Shown: one piece after another, positions 45,070 through 52,594 of the stretch
Numbering within the stretch: the first letter of the stretch is position 1
Layout of the letters: each line of letters starts with the position of its first letter
From: Pelobacter sp. UBA6812
Lineage (GTDB): Bacteria > Desulfobacterota > Desulfuromonadia > Desulfuromonadales > Syntrophotaleaceae
Direction: 5' to 3'
NCBI GenBank assembly: GCA_002452265.1
Contig: DKEW01000086.1
Location: 112,933-176,932, forward strand
DNA: 64,000 nt
Translations under genes and position numbers: made by a program
Notes under the pieces: generated by a model
Databases searched by the model: none
Seen by the model: the letters and a program-made list of their open reading frames with translations, nothing else
Told to the model about the DNA's origin: nothing

Positions 45070-46044
45070 TTACTTCTTCGTAGTCGATTTTCCACCAAGG
45101 CAGTAACCATCCACAAGCTCCACCAAAGTAGGAATCTGGGGTTTACTGATCCAGGTGTCCGCACCAACAGAACTGCACTTATGGGCCATCTGATCCGTAA
45201 CCAACGAAGAAAACATGATAACTTTAAGATCCGTCAATCCCAACTCTTCGCGAATCCTGCGACACAGAGTCAGTCCGTCCATGCGTGGCATTTCAATATC
45301 AGTAATCAACAAGCGGGTGTGTTTTAAAAATTCCGTTTCGGTGTCCGACTGCTCCTTGAGGCGAACCAGTTCCTGATAGCATTCCTCCCCATCGGCAAAC
45401 GCTTTGACATTGGAATATCCGGCATTGGCCAGGACCTTTTGAATACCGATGCGAATAATCACGGAATCTTCAGCGATCATCAACCCGATGTTCCCACGCT
45501 TCAGCAACTCATCGGAATCCGAAGCGGTGTCCGTTTCATGATCAAAGGTCATGTTCATTTCCGGATCAACTTCGGCCACAATATGTTCGAGGTCAACGAT
45601 CAAAACTTCGCGATCCTCGACATGAATGGTGCCGGTAAAACGCGGGCGGAATCTTTCGATAAGCGATGCCATAGGCTCAACGTTCTGCCAGTTAACCCTA
45701 TGGATCTGGTTCACACCATCAACTAAAAATCCCGTAACCTTTTGATTGAACTGGCAAACCAGTACAATACAACGGGCATCGGCGGCCGGTGCCACAGCGG
45801 CCCGCTGTCGCAGGTGGCTGGTCAGATCAACAAGCGGGATAGACGATCCCCGAACCATATAGACCCCGAGAACCGAGGGCAAAGACTCCGGCATGGCAGT
45901 ACGCTTGGCAGGATCGTAACAGATGATTTCCCTCAATTTTTGAACATTGATGCCAAAGGATTGCCCCCCCAGATAAAACTCGAGGATCTCCATTTCATTG
46001 GTACCGCTTTCCAGCAGAATATCCTGTGAAGCATATTGTTTCAT
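45070..46044 (-). CDS. cheV: Chemotaxis protein CheV (CheW-receiver fusion)
   Basis: A 324-residue adaptor. A CheW-like domain (about 18-160, EFYLGGQSFGINVQKLREII) couples chemoreceptors to CheA, and a receiver domain (about 185-310) has EDSVIIR, phosphoacceptor Asp in LLITDIEMPRMDG and Lys in WISKPQIP. CheV is thought to tune adaptation by phosphorylation. No other che gene is in the window. It lies between two divergently arranged riboswitch-controlled GGDEF-EAL genes and ends about 145 bases upstream of the promoter of riboswitch A. Confidence 0.94.
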   Translation of the reverse strand: MKQYASQDILLESGTNEMEILEFYLGGQSFGINVQKLREIICYDPAKRTAMPESLPSVLGVYMVRGSSIPLVDLTSHLRQRAAVAPAADARCIVLVCQFNQKVTGFLVDGVNQIHRVNWQNVEPMASLIERFRPRFTGTIHVEDREVLIVDLEHIVAEVDPEMNMTFDHETDTASDSDELLKRGNIGLMIAEDSVIIRIGIQKVLANAGYSNVKAFADGEECYQELVRLKEQSDTETEFLKHTRLLITDIEMPRMDGLTLCRRIREELGLTDLKVIMFSSLVTDQMAHKCSSVGADTWISKPQIPTLVELVDGYCLGGKSTTKK

Positions 46045-46314
46045 AATCTTGACTCTCCGCGAAATTCGACGAAACGCCAGAAGACCCTTTAAAGGTCCAC
46101 CACACCACCTGGAATTGGGGAGGATCCCCTTTCAGGCTGTCAATATTTTGTTCAGAACCAGGTATTAGCGTAGATTCCAAGCCAACAAGTTCCTGTTGCA
46201 GGAATCGTGTCAATACTATCCCTGTTTTGCTTGGCGTTCGCCTTTGTAAAAAACAAGGGGGAATCTAGTATCTGTCTTTTCGGCACCTTGCATCATTTTT
46301 TTTAATTATTTTTG

Positions 46315-46342
46315 TGGACATTTAAATTCCACTGGCTATTAT
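46315..46342 (+). promoter_or_regulatory. Promoter of riboswitch B transcript
   Basis: TGGACA (46315-46320), 16-base spacer, TATTAT (46337-46342). The start would be near 46349, just before the aptamer. Confidence 0.7.
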
Positions 46343-46353
46343 GGGGCCATACA

Positions 46354-46440
46354 AATTTCCGATACTGGCAAAACCGGGGTAACCCGGTGACGCAAAGCCA
46401 CGGGTCCTTCCCAAAGGATAGCCGGGTTACCGAAGAAATG
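46354..46440 (+). ncRNA. GEMM-I (c-di-GMP-I) riboswitch aptamer B
   Basis: Plus-strand RNA with an ATTTC/GAAAT closing stem, GGCAAA, P2 stem ACCGGG-GTAA-CCCGGT with a GNRA tetraloop, GACGCAAAGCCACGGGTCC and GGATAGCCGGGTTACC. The position matching Vc2 G20 is G, so c-di-GMP is the expected ligand. It is followed by a terminator and a GGDEF-EAL gene. The open frame that runs through it is not real coding sequence. Confidence 0.95.
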
Positions 46441-46476
46441 ACCCTATACAAAATCTTACAACTTTGCCGTTCATAC

Positions 46477-46523
46477 AGCACCCGATATCCCTGGCACCCC
46501 AGGGCCTTCGGGTGCTTTTTTTG
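46477..46523 (+). terminator. Riboswitch-linked intrinsic terminator B
   Basis: Outer stem AGCACCCGA / TCGGGTGCT encloses a second perfect hairpin CCCTGG-CACC-CCAGGG and is followed by seven T. It lies about 37 bases past the aptamer and 74 bases before the start codon. Confidence 0.92.
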
Positions 46524-46596
46524 GTTTTGGACTCAAGCTAAAAACTATTTCAAGCGGGGGGAATTCATCAACCGGCACCCGTCCGAGGTTTCTCAC

Positions 46597-48891
46597 ATGC
46601 AGTCCGACATGGCCAGTGGCACCCTTAAAAACACCGCCCAAACAGTCTTGTGCATGTTGGCTCTGGGGTTTCTGCTGGCAGTACCATGCAATGGTTTTAG
46701 CGCAGCAGGCAAAAAGGACATCCCCTCCCTCAGTTGCACGCATTTCAATCTGATTATTGGAAGCGCGTTTTCACTGCTGGTGATAGCCCTTTTGTGTGCC
46801 ATCACAAAGTGCCGACACACAACCAAATCGCTTCGTGAAAAAGAGAAGCTGTTACGAACAGTTGCCGATTTTACCTACGACTGGGAATTCTGGACTGCAC
46901 TGGACGGAAATGTGATCTACACCTCACCTGCCTGCGAACGAATCACCGGCTATTGCGCCAGTGACTTCCAGAAGGATCATGGCCTTCTTGAAAAACTCGT
47001 TCATCCTGAGGATTATGACCTGTACAAACAATCCCTTTGCCATGAAAGTTCATGCGTTCAACCGTTTCGAATCATACCCGTCAATTCTGGAACACGCTGG
47101 GTAGAACACCTGTGCCGCCAGATGTGCGACACCAACGGCGAACTGCTCGGGTGGCGGTCAACCATTCGTGATATTACCGATCGCAAACTGGCGGAAGAAA
47201 AGTTACTCCTGGCCCAATACGCCATCGATTCATCGAGCAATCCCGTCGGCATGGCCACCATGGAAGGAATCGTCACCTATGCCAACCCTGCGATGCTGGA
47301 GCTTTTTGGTTACTCCTCCCCCCGGGAAATGCTCGGTAAGCCGTTCATATCTTTCCTGAAACAGCCTCAAGAGGGGCTGCGTGCTATTCAGGCGCTCAAA
47401 ACCGAAGGAAAATGGCAAGGCGAGTTGCTCGCCCAAAGAAACCAGGGCTCCGTATTTGAATTGGAAGTACAGGCCTTTGTCACCAGGAACGCCTCGCAGA
47501 TGCCTTTGTCGCTGACAGCCTATTTCAGCGATGTCACCAGCAGAAAAGCAAGCGAGCGCGAAATCAAGCAGATCGCCTATTGCGATGCCTTGACAGGACT
47601 TCCCAATCGCCTTGCACTGAAGAAGCATATGGACCGGGCCCTCGACCAAGCCATGCTCAAATCTCAGGAAATCGCCGTATGCATGCTGGACCTTGACGAT
47701 TTCAAGCAGATCAACGACACAAGTGGCCACGCCAAAGGCGATGAATTACTGGTGCAGCTTACCTCACGGCTTCGCAAGCTTCTGAGCGATAGCGACACCC
47801 TGGCACGACTCGGTGGGGATGAGTTCGTACTGGTGCTTACCGATGTGCAAAATTTTCCGGAAGCCTCCCACAGAGCGGATGAGATACTCGCCACTTTAAA
47901 CGAAACTCCTTTCGATTTGGGCGAGTGCCAATTTTTTACCTCAGGCAGCATCGGTATTGCTCTATTTCCTCAAAACGGCAGAGATTCGGAAACCCTGCTG
48001 AAACATGCAGACATGGCCATGTATGAAGCAAAAAAATCAGGACGCAACACCTATCGCTTTTTCACCGAAGAGATTCACAGTAAGGTCATCGAACGCCACC
48101 ATCTCGAAGCAGGATTACGCCGTGCCATAAGGCATGAAGAATTTTTTCTGGTCTACCAACCGCAGGTTGACCTGCGAACGGGGGAAATTATTGCGGTGGA
48201 GGCGCTGGTACGTTGGCAGCATCCGGAGAATGGGGTTATTCCGCCGGACATGTTCATCCCCGTAGCAGAGGAAACGGGGCTGATCCACGCCATGGGCAAC
48301 TGGATATTACGCACAGCCTGTCATCAAGCCATGAAATGGCGGCACATGGGGCTTCCCCCCATGCGCATGGCCGTCAATCTATCCGCCCAGCAATTCAGGC
48401 AACCGGGACTGGTGGAACGTATCGAACAGATACTTGAACTCAGCGGATTGGAGCCTCATTTTCTGGAACTGGAAATCACCGAAAGCGTCTTCATGGAAAA
48501 TCTTGATAACGCCATCGAACTTCTGGTCGACCTCAAAATGCGCGGCGTGCAAATTTCCATAGACGATTTCGGCACGGGATACTCCTCCCTGAGTTACTTG
48601 AAAAACTTCCCTATTGACCGGATAAAAATCGCCCAGGATTTTGTCAGAGATATTCCCTGCGACAAGGACGATTCAGCCATTGTCGAAACCATCATGGCTA
48701 TGGCTGACCGGCTTGGACTGAGGGTGATTGCCGAAGGTGTCGAAACAAAGGAGCAGATGACATTTTTGCGTCAACTTGGATGCTTCGAGATGCAAGGCTA
48801 CTATTTTGCCCGACCGATGCCTGTGGAAAAAGTTACGCTATTTCTATCCGACCGCAACAGCGAGTCAGTTTGCGCAAGCCTGGCACAATAA
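46597..48891 (+). CDS. Membrane PAS-GGDEF-EAL c-di-GMP signalling protein (riboswitch-controlled)
   Basis: A 764-residue inner-membrane protein. Two hydrophobic segments near 10-30 and 48-68 enclose a short periplasmic loop. Two PAS domains (about 85-210 and 215-325) precede GGDEF (LGGDEF near 406, intact) and EAL (AVEALVRW near 534, intact, with NLSAQQF, EITES, IDDFGTGYSSL, EGVET). The inhibitory-site Arg is lost (SDSD instead of RxxD), so product inhibition should be weak. The start is ATG 46597 with GAGG 9 bases before it; the frame is open 95 codons further upstream but that part is the riboswitch and terminator. Confidence 0.94.
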   Translation: MQSDMASGTLKNTAQTVLCMLALGFLLAVPCNGFSAAGKKDIPSLSCTHFNLIIGSAFSLLVIALLCAITKCRHTTKSLREKEKLLRTVADFTYDWEFWTALDGNVIYTSPACERITGYCASDFQKDHGLLEKLVHPEDYDLYKQSLCHESSCVQPFRIIPVNSGTRWVEHLCRQMCDTNGELLGWRSTIRDITDRKLAEEKLLLAQYAIDSSSNPVGMATMEGIVTYANPAMLELFGYSSPREMLGKPFISFLKQPQEGLRAIQALKTEGKWQGELLAQRNQGSVFELEVQAFVTRNASQMPLSLTAYFSDVTSRKASEREIKQIAYCDALTGLPNRLALKKHMDRALDQAMLKSQEIAVCMLDLDDFKQINDTSGHAKGDELLVQLTSRLRKLLSDSDTLARLGGDEFVLVLTDVQNFPEASHRADEILATLNETPFDLGECQFFTSGSIGIALFPQNGRDSETLLKHADMAMYEAKKSGRNTYRFFTEEIHSKVIERHHLEAGLRRAIRHEEFFLVYQPQVDLRTGEIIAVEALVRWQHPENGVIPPDMFIPVAEETGLIHAMGNWILRTACHQAMKWRHMGLPPMRMAVNLSAQQFRQPGLVERIEQILELSGLEPHFLELEITESVFMENLDNAIELLVDLKMRGVQISIDDFGTGYSSLSYLKNFPIDRIKIAQDFVRDIPCDKDDSAIVETIMAMADRLGLRVIAEGVETKEQMTFLRQLGCFEMQGYYFARPMPVEKVTLFLSDRNSESVCASLAQ

Positions 48892-48919
48892 AAGCCCCAC
48901 CGTATAAACAGGAGGGGCC
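48887..48919 (-). terminator. Terminator after the nitroreductase gene
   Basis: Stem GCCCC / GGGGC with a loop of about 15 bases, followed on the minus strand by TTTTATT. It sits some 40 bases beyond the nitroreductase stop and just at the end of the convergent GGDEF-EAL gene. Confidence 0.6.
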
Positions 48920-48959
48920 TCGCAGACATCGTTTTTTAAAAGGTATATAAGCGCCCTGA

Positions 48960-49574
48960 TCAATCCAACCAGTTCACCATCATTTCGCATGCCATCTTTT
49001 TGGGGGCTTTACCGACCTTGCCGGCATAGCCCACCGGAATAACCGCCATAAACTCACCCTCCTGCTCTCCCATGAAACGCAGCACCTCGTCCTTGATGAG
49101 AAACAGCACCCCCAGCCATACCGTCGCCAAACCGAGTGAAGTTGCTGCCAGAAGCAGGTTTTGAATCGCCGCTGCCGAACTTTGTATCTCCATGGTCTGA
49201 AAAAAGTCTGCAGCCTGTCGGTTTTCGATCTGAAACAGCTCTGTACCATGATTGATCAGCGTGCCGGTATTGGCCACCACGACCACCACCGGAGCGGAAT
49301 TGATGCTCCTGGCCGCCATACGCAACAACACAGATGCCGCCTTGGGAAAATCGCCGGCCCGTGCATTTACCAGGCTGGCGAGGGCTTTTTTGCGTTCCCC
49401 TCGAATAACGATAAAGCGCCAGGATTGCTGATTATGGGCAGACGGTGCATGATTGGCCGCACGCAAAATAGTTTTCAAGTCCTCTTCGCAAACCGGCTCG
49501 TCGGTAAATGAGCGAATACTGCGACGCTGTTCTATATCCTGCAAGGTATGATTGATGTTACTAGAAACACACAT
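48960..49574 (-). CDS. Nitroreductase-family flavoprotein
   Basis: A 204-residue FMN-dependent enzyme of the NfsA/FRP fold. QRRSIRSFTDEPV near 18 and RAANHAPSAHNQQSWRFIV give the FMN phosphate and ring sites; SLGLATVWLGV is the C-terminal FMN segment; VIPVGYAGKV ends the fold. The reaction is NAD(P)H-dependent reduction of nitro groups or quinones; the natural substrate is unknown. ATG 49574 has GGAG 9 bases upstream; longer frames lack this. A perfect 12-bp palindrome lies about 32 bases upstream. Confidence 0.9.
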   Translation of the reverse strand: MCVSSNINHTLQDIEQRRSIRSFTDEPVCEEDLKTILRAANHAPSAHNQQSWRFIVIRGERKKALASLVNARAGDFPKAASVLLRMAARSINSAPVVVVVANTGTLINHGTELFQIENRQAADFFQTMEIQSSAAAIQNLLLAATSLGLATVWLGVLFLIKDEVLRFMGEQEGEFMAVIPVGYAGKVGKAPKKMACEMMVNWLD

Positions 49575-49605
49575 TGATAGATTCTCCGATTTCATGAGTA
49601 GAGAT

Positions 49606-49617
49606 TGCGTATACGCA
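49606..49617. promoter_or_regulatory. Perfect palindrome upstream of the nitroreductase gene
   Basis: TGCGTATACGCA, a perfect 12-bp inverted repeat, lies 32-43 bases upstream of the chosen start. It could be an operator; no regulator gene is adjacent. Confidence 0.4.
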
Positions 49618-49937
49618 TCACATACTCTCACTAATCGCCCGCCAGATCAACTCTGGATACGTTTTTTCGCGAACCGATCGTAATGTTGTCTATGAATTTT
49701 AACCCTCCCGCTAGTAACACCAAGCCGGCCATCCTGGTCTTAACAAGAGATCGACAAGCCCTCGACATCGCATTTTATCCGAGACCGCCGGTTGAAATTT
49801 TCATTGCCTTTGCATACGATTATGCATTATTGATTATGGCCGCGACGGATTCCCGTCGAGCCATCCCTCTATCTACTATTTCGAGCTATAAATTTTCGGC
49901 AATCCAGGTGGATGCCGTTTTCCTTCAAGGATAAAAA
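49618..49937. other. Intergenic region before the SPOR-NlpC gene
   Basis: About 320 bases. A plus-strand frame of 83 codons (49683-49934) ends 4 bases before the next gene but has no ribosome binding site and no recognisable family, so it is not called. No clear promoter was found. Confidence 0.35.
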
Positions 49938-50765
49938 ATGGTCACCAAACAGATGAAAAAATGGGTCATAGGTGCTGTAGCATTTGCCGTCATCTCAGGG
50001 TCGGTCTGGGCCGAACCGGTTGCCGAAATAAGCAAGTTGGGGTATAGCGTGCAGGTCGGGGCTTTTTCCAAGGTAGACAATGCAGAACGACTTGCATCCA
50101 AACTTCAGGACAAAGGCATCGAAGCCTATTATTTCAAAAAAGAAAATAACGTGTTTGCCGTACGGTTCGGAAACTATGCGACCCGCAAAGAGGCCAAAAT
50201 AGCGGCCAAGGAACTGACCCTTTCCAAACTCGTGGATTCTTATTATATTGCATCACCCATCACCAAAAATATCCAACCCCTGACTCCGGCGGAATCTGAT
50301 CCTGCGGACCCCGTAGCACTTGACCATCCGGCAGGTACCACTGGCGTTCCCCCGGTCGCACCCATCAAACCGACAAAAAAACCAAAACATGATATAGAAA
50401 TGGGCGATATCGCAGCCAGAACAGCGGAGCGGTTCGTAGGAATTCCTTACAAATGGGGTGGTAATACTGTTGTAGAAGGTTTGGATTGCAGCGCCTTTGT
50501 CAAATCGGTCTACTACCTGTGCGGAATCAATATCCCCCGAACCTCGGCGGAACAATTCAAAGTGGGCCAGCCTATCCCCCAGGAAGAACTGGTCGACGGA
50601 GATCTGGTGTTTTTTGGCCATAACAACCAGGTCAGCCATGTCGGCATTTATATCGGCCAGGGCAAATTTGTCCACGCTCCCAAGCGTAATGACGAAATCA
50701 AAGTTGCCGAACTGGCTCACCCCGGCACCACCAAAAAATACCTGGGCGCCCGCCGTTATTTCTAG
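49938..50765 (+). CDS. SPOR-domain NlpC/P60 cell-wall endopeptidase
   Basis: A 275-residue exported hydrolase. Signal peptide about 1-27 (AVAFAVISGSVWA). A SPOR domain (about 35-105, GYSVQVGAFSKVDNAERLAS) binds denuded glycan at division sites. After a Pro-rich linker, the NlpC/P60 domain (about 155-275) has the catalytic Cys in LDCSAFVKS, His in VSHVGIYIG and the third polar residue at VHAPKR. It would cut D-Glu-DAP bonds in stem peptides. The SPOR-NlpC fusion suggests septal targeting. AAGGA precedes the ATG. Confidence 0.92.
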   Translation: MVTKQMKKWVIGAVAFAVISGSVWAEPVAEISKLGYSVQVGAFSKVDNAERLASKLQDKGIEAYYFKKENNVFAVRFGNYATRKEAKIAAKELTLSKLVDSYYIASPITKNIQPLTPAESDPADPVALDHPAGTTGVPPVAPIKPTKKPKHDIEMGDIAARTAERFVGIPYKWGGNTVVEGLDCSAFVKSVYYLCGINIPRTSAEQFKVGQPIPQEELVDGDLVFFGHNNQVSHVGIYIGQGKFVHAPKRNDEIKVAELAHPGTTKKYLGARRYF

Positions 50766-50807
50766 GCGCGCACGAAGGACATTATTGAGACTCAACTTAG
50801 TAAGTAT

Positions 50808-51422
50808 CCCCCGGTCAAACCGGGGGCTTTATGGGTGAACCGCTCAAAGCGGTTGGCTCAAACCTTGGGCCGCCTAAAGGCGGCTGGCTATTTGAGCAGG
50901 TTCAATTGATCCAATCTGCTATCTTCAGCCTCTTGACTCCGAATGTAATTTCGAATGACCTCTTCGTCGCGCCCCACGGTCGATGCGAAATATCCACGGG
51001 CCCAAAAATTCTCGCCCGTGAAATTCCGCGTTCGCCCACCAAAGGTCCGGGCAATATGAATGGCGCTTTTACCCTTGATGTATCCTACGACCTGAGCTAC
51101 CGCATATTTGGGCGGGATCGAGATATACACATGAACGTGGTCAGAACATAAGTACCCCTCCAGCACAAGATTCTCACGCTGGCGGGCCAATTCTCGAATT
51201 ACGTTTCCAAGGTGCTCACGGATTCGCCTGTATAGTACCTTCCTTCGACACTTCGGGATCCAAACTATGTGGTACTTGCAGTCCCACACTGAATGGCATA
51301 AGCTTTTGATGTTGCCCATCGAAAGCCTCCTTTCCTGAGAACTTTGAGCGGTTCACAGAGGGGAGGCTTTCATTTACTCCCGGTACTGCCAAACTTTACA
51401 AGTCCCCCGGCAGAGCCGGGGG
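50808..51422 (-). mobile_element. IS200-type insertion sequence (IS200/IS605 family)
   Basis: One tnpA gene flanked by imperfect palindromic ends: CCCCCGGT/ACCGGGGG hairpin at 50808-50826 and CCCCCGGC.../...CCGGGGG at 51404-51422. A perfect 15-base inverted pair, GTGAACCGCTCAAAG (50835-50849) and CTTTGAGCGGTTCAC (51342-51356), lies inside the ends. There is no tnpB. The exact cleavage sites cannot be fixed from one copy. It sits 42 bases after the SPOR-NlpC gene. Confidence 0.85.
50888..51319 (-). CDS. tnpA: IS200/IS605-family transposase TnpA
   Basis: A 143-residue Y1 HUH transposase acting on single-stranded DNA. The two metal His are in SDHVHVYISIPP, the catalytic Tyr in IRNYIRSQEAED near the C-terminus. 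HIVWIPKCRRKVLY and IKGKSAIHIARTFGGR are family motifs. The frame is intact with GGAGG before the ATG, so the element may be active. Confidence 0.95.
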   Translation of the reverse strand: MGNIKSLCHSVWDCKYHIVWIPKCRRKVLYRRIREHLGNVIRELARQRENLVLEGYLCSDHVHVYISIPPKYAVAQVVGYIKGKSAIHIARTFGGRTRNFTGENFWARGYFASTVGRDEEVIRNYIRSQEAEDSRLDQLNLLK

Positions 51423-52009
51423 GGGGGGTCCTATCGCACTAAGGCAAAAAAACAACCATAAGAGTCTGTTTTATATATATTTCTTAGTGCTCTTCGTGTC
51501 CTTATATGTTGATGATCGTTGCCCTCTGCAATCTTGCTTTTACAGGGATATTCAGGATAGCAGGATAAAAACCAACGGCCTTGGGTTTAGGGGGTTATCC
51601 TGATCATCCTGCATATCCCTGTTCGTGGTCGCTTTGTCGTTATCGGAACTTCTTCGTGTCCTTCGCGATCTTCGTGGTGAAAGTTTAATTTGATTCTCCA
51701 CTTCACGTTGGAGGTGCACCGACTTTCGAAGATTTACGAAACATGAAAATTGGTGTCTAACCAGAAAACCTATAATTCCAAGCCTGCTTCAAATAACGGG
51801 TTGACATCCTGCCACCTTCCGGACAATGGTAGAACACTGTTTCACATACATGCATCAGGACCTGATATTCCAAGATGGTATCGCGTCTGTATCGCACGAC
51901 TGTGCTGTTTGACCAGAACCTTTGCAAATTACCTGGCTACTCACTGCCACCGATGAGAGGCCATTGCAGCACACTATCTGTTATTCATGCGTCTAGGAGG
52001 AGAATCACC
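51423..52009. other. Non-coding region with repeat debris
   Basis: About 590 bases without a supported gene. It contains the inverted repeat listed at 51542-51633 and two copies of a CTTCGTGTCCTT motif (near 51496 and 51652) that recur in deltaproteobacterial intergenic regions from memory. Frames at 51750-51956 and 51875 lack ribosome binding sites. Confidence 0.45.
51542..51633. repeat. Imperfect inverted repeat (about 32-bp arms)
   Basis: The left arm starts ACAGGGATATTCAGGAT and the right arm, read in reverse complement, starts ACAGGGATATGCAGGAT; both continue CAGGATAA. The loop is about 28 bases. It looks like a small intergenic palindromic element or MITE relic. Confidence 0.7.
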
Positions 52010-52351
52010 ATGTGCAGTAACACCAATTTTTGGGACAGCCTCAACACGGCCGTCATCGTTTCTGACCCCGATTTCAATGTAACGTATGCCAATCAAAGAG
52101 CCTATGAACTATTTGATGAGCTGAAGATTGTCGGGCTGCAAGTCGGCAAAAACATGGCGTCCTGCCATCAACCGGAAACCATGGAAAAACTGAAAATCAT
52201 CTACCAGGACTTCGCAAACAAAAAAATCAAGACCCACCATCTGACCATGGACGGCCCTGAAGGTATCCTCACCATCGTCAATGTCCCCTTCTACCATGGA
52301 CACGACCTGGGTGGCGTGGTGGAAATGGTTTTTGAAGGGGCTCTGGCCTGA
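52010..52351 (+). CDS. Stand-alone small PAS-domain protein
   Basis: A 113-residue protein that is one PAS domain (FWDSLNTAVIVSDPDFNVTY; VYELFDE-type helix; GGVVEMVFEG end). It has no output domain. ASCHQPETMEKL holds a Cys-His-x-Pro motif seen in DUF438-type and related PAS sensors, where such residues may bind a cofactor; this is speculation here. GGAGGAGAATCACC precedes the ATG, a strong site. A terminator follows at 52442. Confidence 0.82.
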   Translation: MCSNTNFWDSLNTAVIVSDPDFNVTYANQRAYELFDELKIVGLQVGKNMASCHQPETMEKLKIIYQDFANKKIKTHHLTMDGPEGILTIVNVPFYHGHDLGGVVEMVFEGALA

Positions 52352-52441
52352 CCTTAACCACAGCCAGTCTTACTTTGGTCCAAGAATACCCGATAGGCTC
52401 CGGACAGAGTTCCAAGCCTGCCAAGAGTCGCAATATACATT

Positions 52442-52482
52442 GAAAAGCCTGATGGGTTAGCCTGTCAGGCTTTTCAATTTAT
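52442..52482 (+). terminator. Terminator after the small PAS gene
   Basis: An 11-bp perfect stem GAAAAGCCTGA / TCAGGCTTTTC with a 12-base loop, then CAATTT. It separates the PAS gene from the M48 peptidase. Confidence 0.85.
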
Positions 52483-52594
52483 ATGAAAGCGGAAGAACAC
52501 CAGCCATGACCGTTGCTGCGAGGATTAGTAAATGTTATGGTTGAAAAACATCGTAACGTAAGTGTTGCCCGCTATTTTCCATCGAGGTATAACC

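Noticed and set aside
46312..46596. N-terminal 95-codon extension of the membrane GGDEF-EAL protein
   Set aside because: This stretch is promoter, GEMM-I aptamer and terminator; a membrane segment and PAS domains begin only after ATG 46597, which has its own ribosome binding site.
49683..49934. 83-codon plus-strand frame before the SPOR-NlpC gene
   Set aside because: No ribosome binding site, no family resemblance and unusual composition.
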